This document shows, piece by piece, positions 33,071 to 46,040 of a DNA stretch of 64,000 nucleotides; position 1 is the first letter of the stretch; each line of letters starts with the position of its first letter. The notes beneath the pieces were generated by a model that saw nothing but the letters and a program-made list of their open reading frames with translations, did not search any database and had not been told where the DNA came from. A program made the translations under genes and the position numbers. The DNA is from Gnetum montanum (Eukaryota > Streptophyta > Gnetopsida > Gnetales > Gnetaceae). Location: NCBI GenBank assembly GCA_015680685.1, contig MNCI01017823.1, positions 1-64,000 of the forward strand, written 5' to 3'.

Positions 33071-34962
33071 TTTACGTTTTTTGTTTCAGAAATGAAAAAC
33101 CATTAGTAAACAATCTTGCCAATGGATTATTTGTTTTGGATTGTATCAAAAATATTTTTCAAAGAACAATGTGTTTCTAACAAAAATATCTTACGATTTC
33201 ATAATATATAATATGATGACTTTCAATGCTCAACCTATGTTCATTGATTTTAACATTATGTTTATACAATTACATTTAAGAGAGAACATAGATGGTCAAC
33301 TCTTGCAAGTAGTATTTACTTGAATGAACTAATTGAAGGAGTTCATATACATGACATTCTTGATGCATAATACTTCTATTCTAAACGTTATTTCTATTTC
33401 TATAATAATCCTATGTCCCCTTATGCTTTAGTTGGTAAACTTTGAAGGTTTTGGGGATTGCACTTTACTTTACATACTTTGAAAGTTTTGGAGACTATTC
33501 TTGCACTTTGAGGTCATCGATGATATTTAGGTTTTCTTACAAAGTGTTGGTGGATGCTAAAAAGGTTTTTGAAGTTGTTTTTGCTAAAGATTTGTTTTTG
33601 TTCATTAAACTATTTTTTTTGGCTCATCATTGATTAGTAGAACTTCTATGTTTTCTTATAGATATTGAGATCTACTGAAGTTGGCTTAATTATTTTATCC
33701 ATTCACAGTAATTTTTCTCAACAATATGTAAGTATGCTTTACAGTTTTAAGAGATTATTGTCTTTTTCTTTTTACTTCTGAATTTCATTATGTAGAAATG
33801 CTTTTACTTGTACCAAATTGTAAATGTTGTTAATATGTGCCACACTATTGGACTGTAAGGTTGATGTATGTTGTAGCTCCTAAATGTTTTGATATTTTAT
33901 CTACTAGATTTTCAAGGTTTCAAGGTTATTGCATTTTTTATTTTAAGGTTGCTATTGTGTTCATAATTTATTTTGCTAATTTATACTTGATAGTTGTTCT
34001 TGACACTTTTTTATCTTTTGATAACTATATCCATGTTTATGTTTAGTAAAGTTGCTAGCTACTATCATATTGTAATTTTATAAAATTGTATAAATAATAT
34101 TAAAATTAGTTTAAGTGTAGATATATAGAGTATATAGATAATACTTCTTAATTAACTATTTTTTTCTAATCTATTGAAATATTTTGAAAGCCAATAATTA
34201 TAACACATAACATTTCTGTTTTACATGTTCAAGACTAGTATAAAACTTCACCCATGACAACTCTATCCAATTTAGTTAATGTAATTTGTTAGCTACCAGG
34301 CCACTTAAACTACTTTTGAAATTTTATATTTTCAAAAAGTAATTATTTTTTATGCAAGTTGCAACCCACTTAATTATTGTTGTATATTTGGTATCTTTTT
34401 GAATAATTAGAACCATAAAGATCTGATTGGTCTATTCACTGGGTTTTTCTTTGGTATATTTTTTTAACATGCTTGATGCTTGATGAGATCTAAGTCTTCC
34501 ATAGAAAATGTTGTAGACATCTTTGAAGAAGAGTCTTCTATGGAAAAATGGTAAAAAATAACTAACTTAGACCCATTAAAATACTCATTATTCTTGATAA
34601 TCAAGAAAAACAAAATAGAGTTATCCTCAGCAAAATTGAAGAGTTCTTCATCCTAATATTAGCATATTTCAACTAAGAATATGCTTCTATCAAAACCCAA
34701 CAAACATTAAGCCTAGCAAATTGGTGTGCCTACCCTGAATCTATATCTCTCCTGTGAGTTGCAAGTATCCATTAACTTTCTACAAAACTTGGTAGTTTTC
34801 ACCTTTCAAACAAAGTTATTAAAGTCAATAAATATCTTGGTTGAAAACTCAAGAGTAATCTATTTTCTTTGTTGCTTTCACAACTCTCTATTCACTATAA
34901 AAAATTCCATTCCCAAGAAGATCTGACAAAATTTCATGTCATTGCTTGTCCAATAACTCAAA
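33071..34962. other. Intergenic, nothing recognised
   Basis: Very AT-rich. Short open frames have no recognisable motif or composition. Confidence 0.55.
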
Positions 34963-35455
34963 TGATGAAGTATCATTTGTCAAGTGTATCAGTCGGCTAT
35001 GATATCACAAATGCTATGTTACATCTACTATAGTGTAGCTACGATGACACATTCTTGTTGATGCATCCCCTTCCATGTAGCTAGATGCATCAACGCATCC
35101 TTAACAATGATGCCAATGATGAGCAACAAGTATCCTGTATGCCCAACCATATGAATCACAAGCATTCATGTGTAATTTGGTCAAATTTTGTAGATAGGAC
35201 TAGCGTAGTATTTAGAGCGATAAGTATTGATCATAGGTCATTGTCTTATTACTTGAACTAGTCATAGCTTTATCATATATGTTTTAGTCCAAAGTATAGC
35301 ATATGATTATTGATGTTGTGCAACTATGGCTAAGTTATATGAAAACATGAAAATTAATTATTTAATTAAACTAATTAACAATAAGAAGATAAATCCAAAA
35401 CTATTCTAAGGATGATGATTATCCATTTCCTACTTGCCATACACATCCTAAACTA

Positions 35456-36330
35456 TGATGAAGTATCATTTGTCAAGTGTATTAGTCAACTGTGATATCA
35501 TAAATGCTATATCATAGATGCTACGTCGTATTTGCTATAACTTAGCTATGTTAACATATCCTCTTTGCCATAGCCATATGTATTAATTCATATGTGTCGA
35601 TGTAGTGTCCTTATTTGCCTATAAACATGTGAGCATCCACCACATATTTAACACCATTTGATTAATAGTGTAGCCAAAATCTTAGTGTTTTCTTTCTTCA
35701 TCTTAGAAAATAGTTAGTGAGTGACAGCAAGGTGAATTTGAGTTAATTATACAATGTCTTCTTTAAGTGGCATTGTATTTTGATACATTCCATAAATGAG
35801 AATAAGATTAAGATTGATTCATATTCATTGTAGTTTGTTAACTTAGAATAGATTTTCGTTCAATGTAATTTACTTTCCATGTTCTTAGTTAATATTTACA
35901 TTTTCATGCACACTAATCAATTGGTGGACTGAGAGTGACCAGTTTCAAGCGTAAACACATATTTGCTTAACAATCCCAATAGTGGCTATGTGAGTTTAGG
36001 ACATGTACAACAAGCGAGGAATGGACACTCATCATCCTTATGATAATTTATAATTTATCTTCTTGTTGTTAGTTAGATTAATTAAATAATTATTTTTTAT
36101 GTTTTCATATAACTTAGCCATAGCTACACAGCATCAATAATCATATGTCTTAATTTAGACTAAACTATACACAATAAATCTACCACTAGTCTAAGTGAGA
36201 AGATAGTGACCTACAATCAACACTTAACAATCTAGATACCATATTAGTCCTACCCATGGTATTTGATCGGATTGTACATGAATGCTTGTAATTCCTATGG
36301 TTGAGAATAGGGAATACTTGTCTCTCATTA
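35456..36330 (+). repeat. 5' LTR of a plus-strand gypsy element
   Basis: Starts TGATGAAGTATC; dyads such as TGTGATATCATA and CTATATCATAG near 35485-35540; TATA region CCTATAAACATG near 35620; ends TCTCATTA (TCATCA expected) directly before the PBS. It aligns with the LTRs at 51909 and 53410. Confidence 0.8.
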
Positions 36331-36331
36331 T

Positions 36332-36349
36332 TGACATTGTTGCTAGGGA
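36332..36349 (+). other. Primer-binding site (tRNA-Asp type)
   Basis: TGACATTGTTGCTAGGGA, a decayed TGGCGCCGTTGCCGGGGA. Confidence 0.7.
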
Positions 36350-36519
36350 TGATACTAGTGATCTAGACTAATTATATTATAAAGAATCATTGTAAAAGAA
36401 TTAGCATTTTATCTTTGAGGAAGTATTAATATTTTTTACAGAAGGTCAATAGTCCATTATACTATGAAAACACTAGTAGAAGTAATGATAGGATATATAT
36501 TGAAGAAAAATAGAGTGAA

Positions 36520-38250
36520 CCACTACAAGTAGGAATCTCATATATGCATTCAAGCACTTACTACATTGAAAGACTACATTTAGTTATCGTGGACAATCCT
36601 AAAGGGGATGGAATATGTCATAGAACAAGAAGGTCTCAAGGCCTAGGACCTCTAGAAAACCTAGAAGAGATGAACCAAGGAACCATAGGGGGAGACATAA
36701 AAGCCATGGCAGTTCTCCTAGTTCACCATATTTTTTCTTATCTTCACCATCTAGTTTTGACAAAGATGAACATAGGAATGGAGATATAGGTCCACTAAGT
36801 GGTCAAGATGAAGATAGAAATAAGGATCAACAACTAGATATAAGATACCAAAGGGAGCATAGACGAGACCATCATAATCAGACAAATAGAAATAGAGATA
36901 GGGATTATAACCATGACATGTCTAATAACAATGAGTCTTTGCTGACTATTAGAAGCATGATATAGATTAGGAAGGCAATTAGAATATCCCACAAGAATCA
37001 AAGGGAAAGCTACATCAAATGACTTGATATGAGTAACATTTTTAAATTTGAGGGAGGTTATAATTCTAATCTAAAACATTATCTACAATCCTTCCATGAT
37101 GCTTGTGCCTTACAAAATATTAAGAGTAACTGGTAAAAACTTAATCTCTTCCCTAGAATACTAATAGAAGAAGTTAAAAGGTAGTATAGATCATTGGAAA
37201 TAAATTTAATCCACTAGTGGTCCACAATGCTTAAGCTCTTTAATGAGAAATACAAAACCTATTCAAGAGTGCCTAATCTAAAAAAATAAAACCAAGGGTA
37301 AAAGTAGAAGAACCATGAATCCCTTGATGTGGTCTTGGGCAGATACTATTATCCACTACATAGCTACCCAGTCCATGGATTTTCTAAAAATGAGCAACTT
37401 CTTCACATCATAGATGGGCTTTGTAATAAAACAAGGGAGACCCTTTAGATCTATGCTTAAGGAAGATTATCAAAACTAAGAGTTTATTAAATACAAAGGT
37501 TAATTGAATATGTGACAAAAGAAAAAGGAGAGTTATGTAAAAGGGAGAGTGTAGAGGAATATAACTGAGATCAAATTCTTCACAAGTAGAAGTTCCCTAT
37601 TTATGATTAGGAAGAAGAGGTAGCTATTTATGAGATGATTTTACATAAAACATTGCCAATAAAAAAGTTTATCATTGAGATTAAGACAAGGATAGATAAG
37701 ATATAGGAATTGAGAAATCAAAAGTTACAAATAGATTGAAAATCATGGAGGACAAAGTAAAATCAAGTAGGATCGACTAATCAAGATTAGAAGAGGAAAA
37801 ATAATAAGAAAATAGATAGGGACAATTATTGGTAAAGTGAGAAACATGCATCAATGGAAGAGCTTGTAGACTTAGGCTTAGAGGAGGAGGATGAATGTGA
37901 CATTTGTCAATATAAAAATTGAAATGAATATTGCCCAGTTATTTTACATCTACAAGAGTTTGAGCCTTTTACTTTGAATCCCAAGTTCATGTCAAATAAA
38001 ATGTGTAGAATATTTTCTTATTTACAAGGTAATTATAGATAGTCCTACAACCAACAATACTACCTAAGTGGAACTCCTTATCAACCTTAATACTACTACC
38101 AATAATAATGGAAAAACTCACAATCATGGTAGTTGCCATCACTAGACTAGTAATATCCCTATTACCAACTAAACCCTTATGGATACTCTCATACTCTCCT
38201 CCAACATATGTCATCACCAATAATGTAGATATAATTGGCACCACAACTAA
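36520..38250 (+). pseudogene. Gypsy gag relic
   Basis: A basic Arg/Ser-rich leader (36600-36960) precedes capsid motifs matching the better gag at 28290-29075: LDMSNIFKFEGGYN, HYLQSFHDACALQN, FNEKYKTYSRV and LLHIIDGLCNKTRET (37025-37440). A coiled region follows. The zinc knuckle near 37890 reads CDICQYKN-stop-NEYC: the metal-binding His of CX2CX3HX4C is Asn and a stop lies inside. The end is Tyr/Pro/Gln-rich (LSGTPYQP..YYYQ). Stops throughout. Pol is not reached: a copia-like LTR replaces it from about 38258. Confidence 0.75.
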
Positions 38251-38257
38251 GGATTGA

Positions 38258-39060
38258 GAACTTAGAAGGGGGTTGAATAATTTCCCCAATTAAAATTTCT
38301 ATAGCCACCAAAATCAAATACAACTTTTATATGGTTTCCCAACTTGGTATGTCCACACTCAAATGGTAGAATTCGTGCACACCTGTAGACTTTATTTATT
38401 TAAAAAATGGTTTGAAGGGCATCACAACCTACAAGATTTGAGCTCCAATCTAGAGTATTTCATGACTGTAAAATCATTCAAACTTGTAAGGTTCTAGCAA
38501 ACTTAAAATGTGGCTTAAAGGATCCCACAACTTTTACAAACATGAGCTCTGCTTTGGAGTGTTTTGTTGCTATAAAATCACTCAACCTCACAAGGTCCCA
38601 ACAAGCTCAATGAAAATTCCTTCCTGTAAGAAGCACATCAACTCTGTAGGACTACATGAAAGTAGGCAAAAATAAAAAAGATGGAGTGTAACTTGATTTA
38701 CAAATCCCTTGCACTTCAAGCTCAATACAATCAATACAAGCAAATGATGATACAATGAAAAAAAAATATAAATTCTCTAGAGTATCTAATAAAGAATCTT
38801 CCAATGAATAGTGCTTGCATAATTCCCAAAGATTTTACTTTGTCTTATACCCTTAGAGTTCCCAAAAACTCCTTGAAATTCATGCAATTGCTATTAAATA
38901 GCTAGTATACACATCTACTTCAAGGATGAAACATCTGTTTGTGACTAGCTTTAATGCAGGAGAGACATCTACTTGAATTTGTAGATGTCTACTATGAGAT
39001 GTCTTTCTATAAACATCTATTGTGCTAGACAGACATCTGTTGTTTTAGTGAGACATCTAC
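38258..39060 (-). mobile_element. Copia-like LTR, minus orientation (ends uncertain)
   Basis: On the minus strand ATTCAACCCCCTTCTAAGTT (plus 38259-38278), a typical U5 end of plant copia LTRs, lies downstream of R/U5-like sequence. A TATA-like CTATTTAATAG (38888-38898) and a set of AGACATCTA/TAGATGTCT dyads (38905-39055) lie upstream of it, giving a U3-TATA-R-U5 order. I could not place the U3 start or a target duplication. The PBS side is cut. Confidence 0.5.
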
Positions 39061-40370
39061 TTTCCAAATACACTTTGAGATTTGAAGCATTTTTTTGGCC
39101 TTTTAGCTTCTTGGCAGTCCTCAAAAACTCTTCATTTGACTCATAGACTCCATTAACATCCATGTTCTTATCTTGTTCTATTTAGTTTTCATTTCATCAT
39201 TGTAGCTCACATTCTTAAATTCTTGTCTCTATATTGTTGATTAACTCTCTTATGGTCCTACAAGATCACACACACACACATTCTGCATTCTCCATTTTCT
39301 CTAAGAGTTTAACATAACAAAAGGTTAACAACAACCTCAATAGGAGAATGTCACTTATGCTATGAACATACAAAAGGACAATAGTACTAGTAGTCCTAAG
39401 CACAAGTCTTGGAAACATCCTTTCTTTAAGAAGGTTTGCACACGTGTGAATACAACTAGTAAACCTAAAAGCTCATTAGAACGAACATAAGGCCAATGTG
39501 GTGTAACTCCTTTCCTAGAAAAACAATGCTTTCTAATCCTACATAAAAGCCAAAAATCATTACTACAAAATTAAATATAAAAGTTGAACATGAAATTGTG
39601 GAGAAATAAGAAATTCCATGCATTACTAATAATGTAAAGGATGTAGTTATGAGATAAAAGTTCAAAGTATTAACATGATTCCTATACCAACCACAACAAA
39701 CTTGAGGAATAGGGGTGTGAATAAAACCATGTTTACACAATACCCACTAAATCAAAAAATACTTAGTGGTTAGAAAATAAGAACACTGGACTTTCCAGAA
39801 GATGCATTGAAACATCCAACCTACTTATCAATTCTTGTTCTACGAAAATGAATTAAACAAAAAACTTACAAAATAACATCTTACATCCTAACCATACACT
39901 AGAAGAAAGTGATGAACAAGGAGACCCAAAAACTAAAATAGAACATAAAAAATAAAATGTATATAGATTCTCTCAAATAGAAATACCTTTTAGTCTAGCT
40001 GGACATGTGTCTCCAAATGATCAAAACTTAATTATCATCTATATTAAATGGACTAACAAGTGAAAACGTAAATCACTAAAGATGATGAACAAAAAACTTA
40101 TGTTGTATGATCAAGGGAATGTACAGTCCATTTTTCGAAAGCTTACCCATGAGTTTAGTTATGAAGAAGATGTCCCATCTTGATTCAAGAACTCATAAGT
40201 GCATTTTTACTTTTTGTTTTACAATTTTTTATCAATTTTCTACTTTTAACATTTTCCTATTTCTTTAAAAAAATTTGATTCTATATATGTTTTTCATTTC
40301 TTGTTATTTTTATTTTCTTGAGTTATTTCCTTAATGTTTTGTAGATATTTACTATGTTTTTATTCATAAT
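39061..40370. other. Decayed sequence, probably older TE
   Basis: No clear protein. The end (40140-40365) has AGTTATGAAGAAGATG followed by a T-rich block, as in gypsy post-pol spacers (1611-1800), and that spacer resumes after the nested element at 49898. Confidence 0.4.
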
Positions 40371-41355
40371 TGATGAGCGGTGAGGTACCCCTACACTCAA
40401 CCATACGAATACGAGTGTTCCACGCACGATCCAGTCGAATTCCAAGGACTAAGTGCTTATGCGCCCTTGTGGAAAAAGGACGGGTTGGTTGATTGTTCTC
40501 TTCCCAAGCTTACCTGTATATCATGATTTTATGGTTAAGTAAGCTTGAGGCATATGATTTTTATAGCTTTTATGTTTTTATGTCCTGCACTAGTAGGGAA
40601 GGAGAGAGGTAACTAAGTGACTAATTTAACTTAACTACTCATTAACTAAGTTCTAATTAATCCTAATACTAGCATCTGTTCCCACTTGTTGTACACATCC
40701 TGAACCAGTGCAACATTGCTGGGATTACCAAACATTAATTGTTACTAGGTTACCAAGCATTACATGCATGCTCAAAGTGGTCGTGCTTGTGTAATTTAAC
40801 GATTTCCTTAATTGATCAAAATGAATTACTGTGCTAATAATAGAAATGTAAAGTGCATAAAATAAAATAAAATAAAATAAATGCATAAGAAAATAAAATA
40901 AAAGAAATGTGTAAGAAAAAAAATCTCAAGTGCTGCAAGGATTAATCAAAGAGCTTGTCTCTATTACTGTACACAAGGTGTGCTCAAGTACACAATGCTC
41001 GAATAAAGATCCATCCACACTTAGACCTCCTACTGTGAGCACTTGGAAGATACTCTCACATTCAAACAAACTACAAGAGTTTCACTACTTGACTGCTAAA
41101 AGACTTCTTTCCCAATTGTGCGCTTGCGCACTGTATTTATAGGCTTGGGAGCAACTACTCTAATAATTAGAGTAACCACTCTAATAATTAGAATAATTGC
41201 CAAAGTAACCGCTAGAGTAACCACTCTACTAATTAGAATAACTACTAGAGTAATTGCTAGAGTAACGACTCTAATAATTAGAATAACTACTAAAGTAACC
41301 ACTAGAGTAACCACTTTAATAATTAGAATAACTACTAGAGTAACCGCTCTCATCA
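40371..41355 (-). repeat. 3' LTR (985 bp)
   Basis: Plus-strand ends TGATGAGCGG and CTCATCA. TATA (reverse complement of GTATTTATAGGC) at 41132-41143; U3 array at 41150-41355. Confidence 0.9.
41150..41355. repeat. Array of CTAATAATTAG-type palindromes in U3
   Basis: Alternating units CTCTAATAATTAGAGTAAC and ACTAGAGTAACCGCTAGAGT, many self-complementary (CTCTAATAATTAGAG). The array in the other LTR (49728-49897) has fewer units. It is open on both strands purely by its composition. Confidence 0.85.
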
Positions 41356-43085
41356 TACCCCCATGATTGAATGAAAACTCATCCTCAAGTTCTTTACAAA
41401 ATATTGGGAATGTATGGGATTATTGACTAATTGACAACTAATGGNNNNNNNNNNNNNNNNNNNNNNNNNNNNNNNNNNNNNNNNNNNNNNNNNNNNNNNN
41501 NNNNNNNNNNNNNNNNNNNNNNNNNNNNNNNNNNNNNNNNNNNNNNNNNNNNNNNNNNNNNNNNNNNNNNNNNNNNNNNNNNNNNNNNNNNNNNNNNNNN
41601 NNNNNNNNNNNNNNNNNNNGTGCATTGGCTGAGTTGTGGTTATGGCAGAAACTGGTTCGGAGATTTATCACTAGCAACTACCTAAGGTGTAGGGGTTAGG
41701 TAATTAGTAAAATAGAAAAAATTAAAAAATTTGTGCCAGGGCCCCCATGACTAAGAGAGAACCTCTGGTAGCTATAAGATGGAAAAACATGAGGAACAAG
41801 AAAGATGAAAAATATCAATGACAATGCCAATAAAATGGATGTCATGGATGGGGATGAAATAAGAAATGATTGATTGTAGGAAATGTTTAAGGGAAAGAAG
41901 TTAATAATTGAACCAAAAAGAAATGCCAGAGGGTCCTCCCCAAAGTAGGATCATGCCCTTTATGCCCTGACAAACCCACAAACCAAAGAGTCCGTAGGCT
42001 CTAGGAATGTCATTGGGAAGTAAGATTTTAAAAACTTACCCACAAGAATTCACCAAAGAAAAAAAATGCATCAACTCAAAACCAACTAATGATAAAATTG
42101 ACAATGAGGTGGAAAATGGGAAGAAAGATGGAGAGGAGAGAATTGAATGGAATCCCAAGAACAAGGTTGTGTAAAGCCCCTTGTGTAGTTCATGGTTAAG
42201 ATAACTGAGTAGAACTCATCCCAAATCCAGACTAAAACCAACCATATTCAATGATCTCACATCAATACACTTGGCCAATCCATCCTCTTGAGGCAACAAG
42301 AATGCTTCCACAAAGAGTGACCACCATCCCAAGGAGAGTGAGATGGAAAAGTAAGAAGCGAGAAAGGGCCTTAGTTAGAGGGAACCTTCAGGCATGGGTA
42401 ACATGTCTTTCTAGTGTCATAACCAGTGCTTGTAGCCCATATTACTTTATTATGTCTAAGGGATGTTCTTTGAATTCTCACTTTTGTTTATTTTTTACTT
42501 TTTTTTTTGCATGATAACCACCCCATGCAAAGACTTATTTTTATTCACTCAGCTTCCTGATATTTGAACAATGTTAGAATGGCAGAAAACCCAAGAAAAA
42601 GCATCCAAGAACCCCAAGAGAATGGCCAGCACCAATGCATCGAATCCCCTTGAAGTCACACCATTTTCATCCTTTGAGTCTTTCCTTATTTTGAAAAATA
42701 CCCAGCCACCAATTCATTAACAAGTTTACTTAGAAAAATGGGACTGTACAGTTCCAAGCCAAAGGAGACCATAGAGTTGTATGGATGACTGGACGGCGTG
42801 GACTCATTGCCTATTTTACCAAATGAACCATACTTTAATATCAGAAACATAATTCAAAGGTAAAAACCAAACATTAGCAATCAATATGATATAATTCAAT
42901 CCACCAGCATGAGCACTTATTAGATGATGAATAAAAGTAAATCAAGCAAATAAAGAAATGGTAAAAACATGAATGATGGTGTAAAAAAAATAGGAAAAGT
43001 TAAAAGAATGTGTAAAACAAAAAATGTGTAAAACAAAAATTCAAAAATAACTAAGGGCTTAGAATGGTTAGCATAGGTCACCATC
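41356..43085 (-). other. Post-pol spacer with purine motifs and N gap
   Basis: Motifs of the form TTAGTCATGGGGG (minus) occur at 41741-41753 and 43087-43098, besides the LTR-adjacent copy at 41356-41366. The block at 42390-42480 is the counterpart of the GAAAGACATG..CCCATG block at 2440 and 4610. Ns at 41445-41619. No protein seen. Confidence 0.65.
41445..41619. other. Assembly gap (N)
   Basis: 175 N. Open frames that span it are artefacts. Confidence 0.95.
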
Positions 43086-44230
43086 TCCCCCATGACTAAG
43101 TTGGAAGTAGGAGATCCAAAATAGTGACCAAGGTTGTCCATCAAGAGAGGTAGCATGTGTACCTGCTTTCCTAAGCTCTTGGAAAGGTTTGGTTTGTTGC
43201 ACGTTGACCAAAAGTTTCTTATCCAGGCTCTCAGGTTTGTATATTATCATGGCCCCTAAAGGAAAAGTTACATAAATAATATATGGTCCTTTTCATAGTG
43301 TTTGAAATTTAGTATGTTATGGCACATGTGTGGGATTCTAGTAGAGAACCTTATCTCCTGGCTAATATTTAACTTTCCTAATTCTTAGGTTATGATGTTG
43401 TTTATTAAAGGTCTTGTATAATTCGTTAGATGACAGAGTAGCTAATCAGTTTTCATCTAGCAAGTTAAGGATTACTTACCATTGTTTCTGTGCTAAATCA
43501 AGGTCAAGGTTGAGGTTACATGTCGTGGGTAGTGCACGGAGCTCATTTTGAATGGGAAGTGTTGGTAATTTACCGTATACTAACTCATAGGGAGAGTAGC
43601 TTGTAAGGAGTTTCCATGTGGAGCGGTATGCCAAAAGAGCATCGTTTAGTTTAGTTCTCTAGTCTCGCCTAAACTTGCTAATGGTTCTTGTCAATATCTT
43701 CGTAATCTTCCTATTGGTGACTTCTACTTGACCGTTCACTTGGGGGTGGTATGGTGTAGTCAATTTATGCTCAACCCTTAAGTGTTGCATTAATTTCCAA
43801 AAAGTTGCACTTGTGAAGTGTGTACCATTGTCTAAAATAAGTGCACATGGCATACCAAACCTATTTATGATTTATTGTTGAACAAATCGTGCAGCTATAG
43901 ATGATGTACAATCTTTAACAGCAGCTACTTCAGCCCATTTTGTTAGGTAATCAATGGCAACAATAATATAAGTTTTTCCACTGGACATTGGTGTAATCGG
44001 CCCAAAAAATCAATTGCCCAAATGTCAAAGAGTTCTAATGGTTGAATCCATTGTTGCGGATCCTCCATTCTAACAGTCATTCCCCCATCACGTTGACAGC
44101 ACTCACAAGATTAGATGAAGCGATGGGCATCCTGAAATAATGTAGGCCAATAATATCCTGCAAGCAGGATCTTGATGGCTGTTTGTCTCCCAACGTAATA
44201 ACCCCCACAAGGACCCTCATTAGCCTCTTG
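43086..44230 (-). pseudogene. Integrase of the gypsy element
   Basis: Zinc-binding part: HYVGRQTAIKILLAGYYWPTLF, then CECCQRDGG (near 44090-44220; the first Cys-X2-Cys half reads C-E-C-C). Core: IWAIDFLG (first catalytic Asp, near 44000), ALILDNGTHFTS (second Asp, 43810-43850) and TPYHPQVNGQVEVTNRK (catalytic Glu, 43700-43760). C-terminal part: AYRSTWKLLTSYSPYELVYG, then KPESLDKKLLV. Two or more frameshifts and stops split these pieces. Confidence 0.85.
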
Positions 44231-44236
44231 GAGAAC

Positions 44237-45000
44237 TCATAGTTGATCTATATTGGGAACACACCATTGAACCAAGCCATCGAGACACACTTTGTAAAGT
44301 TTCCCATTGATCTCCATAAAGTACTTGGCTCGGTGAAGAAACTGTTGTTTCTTCTTGAGGTTTAACTCTTGTGATGTTTTTTGGGTGAGGAGATAGGTAA
44401 TAATGCTACTGTACCAGTTTTTCTCCATGGGTGATTGATTATTCACTACACCAGCAAAGAGTAATTCATCAAGGAAATGATCAGAAATTAGATATTCATC
44501 CTCTTTGTTATCCCATTGCAACCCAAATAAATGATTAGCAACTACATTCTCGGGGCCCTTGTGATCGATCATCGTTAAATCAAACTCTTGTAAGATTACA
44601 AGCCATCGTATGATATAGGGGCTTACCATTGCCTTATTCATGAGGAACCGGATTGCACTATGATCTATATGTATATATACTTTTTATCCTAATACATAGT
44701 GTCTAAAATTTTCTAGTGCAAACACCACAACCATTAATTCTTTCTCTATGGTAGTGTAGTTAAGTTGTGCACCAACAATACTTCTACTTGCACAATGGAT
44801 GTAATAAGGATGATTCTATTCATCTAACTATGTAAGTATGGCTCCTAAAGCATAGTTGGATGTATCAGTCATGATATGGAATGGTTTGGACCAGTCATGA
44901 GCTTGTAGAATGGGTGTTTCTACTAGCTTCTATTTTAGAGTTTGGAAAGCTAATTCTCATTCCTTGGTCCACTTGAAAGGTATGTCCTTTTTTGTTAATT
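44237..45000 (-). pseudogene. RNase H and tether
   Basis: FHIMTDTSNYALGAIL (catalytic Asp), QLNYTTIEKELMVVVFALE (catalytic Glu), IHIDHSAIRFLMNKAM (Asp) and then an open 134-codon stretch, FDLTMIDHKGPENVVANHL through KLYKVCLDGLVQWCVPN. It is the same layout as 1-700. A few stops. Confidence 0.85.
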
Positions 45001-46040
45001 CCACCAATGATTTGGAAAACTTCTAAAAGTCCTCAATAAATTTCCTATAGTAGCCAATATGTCCAAGGAATGACCAAATATCTTTGACAGTTTCTAGTTG
45101 ACGGGTAATTTCTTAAATAATTTTGATTTTCTTAGGGTCTACCTCTATCCCTATGTGTGAGTTTTTGTGCCCTAGTACTATGCCTTCTTGGACCATCAAA
45201 TGGCTTTTTTGCCAGTTGAGCCTCAAATTGGTTTCTACACATCTTTTTAACACTTGCTCCAACTGGTCCAAGGCTTGATCAAAGTTTGCTCCATAAGTGG
45301 AGAAGTTGTCCATAAAGACCTCCATGCCATTTCCTATCTACTGTTGAAATATGCTTAGAACTAGTCGTTGAAATGTTGCAGGGGCATTGCAGAAACCAAA
45401 CGACATCTGTTTGTATGCGAACGTTTCCCAAGGACTAGTGAACATAGTCTTGGCTTGGTCTTTTGGGGCTATTTGTATTTATTCATATATGTTATATCCA
45501 TCCAGGAAACTATAATAGCTAACCCATTTTGTATCAGCAATGAGGTATATGAACCCAGCCTTGAGAAGTTGTTCAATTTCTTCCTTAACTACTTGCTTCA
45601 GCTTAGGGTTCACTCGCCTCTGTGGTTGTCTTTGAGGCTTCCTGGAGGGATCAGTGTAAATTCTATGTTGGCATATCTTGGGATCTATTCCAGTTAATTT
45701 GGGATATGACCAAGTGAAGGCTTTTGACTATTTATTTATTACCTTTAGCAGTTCTTTTTTCTGTTGAGGAGCAAGCTTAGTGTTCATAATTACTGATTTT
45801 CCATTTTTAAGGAATGTGTATTCCATACCGATGGGTAATGGTTTTAGCTCGAGGGGCTCCTGCTTAAATTTCTTAGGGATTTCCAACTTCCCCCAGTTGA
45901 TATTTTCAAGGTTAAGACTTGGAAGTTGGTGGTGGACTTGCTCTAATGTGTCTATGCTATCAATGTAAACACAAGTCAAAGCCTCAGTTGGTTCCATGCA
46001 TATGAGTAAATTGCTTTCTTGATTAGCTATCAACCACTGG
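45001..46040 (-). pseudogene. Reverse transcriptase
   Basis: N-terminal lead-in LELKPLPIGMEYTFL (45728-46033, open), then palm motifs MSFGFCNAPATFQR (45370-45420) and VFMDNFSTYGANFDQALDQL (45255-45325), then LNWQKSHLMVQEGIVLGHK. The active site of gypsy RTs is (F/Y)(V/M/I)DD; here the second Asp is Asn (FMDNF), which would stop catalysis. Stops occur between motifs. Confidence 0.85.

Larger units (their letters stand above)
34963..36360. repeat. Head-to-head LTR palindrome
   Basis: 34963-35090 is a direct, partial copy of the start of the LTR at 35456. 35096-35452 is the reverse complement of about 36020-36355, i.e. LTR end plus PBS. So a minus-facing LTR end abuts a plus-facing LTR start at 35455, making two arms of about 340-360 bp. 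Confidence 0.75.

Noticed and set aside
36544-36789. 81-codon plus-strand ORF
   Set aside because: It runs in a frame other than the gag motifs in the same stretch; a shadow of the gag relic.
41096-41366. Long overlapping ORFs on both strands rich in Val/Thr/Ile
   Set aside because: They are read from the U3 tandem array of the LTR; the same occurs at 49671-49968. Repeat composition, not coding.
41353-41685. Four ORFs of 60-90 codons
   Set aside because: They consist mostly of undefined residues over the 175-N gap.
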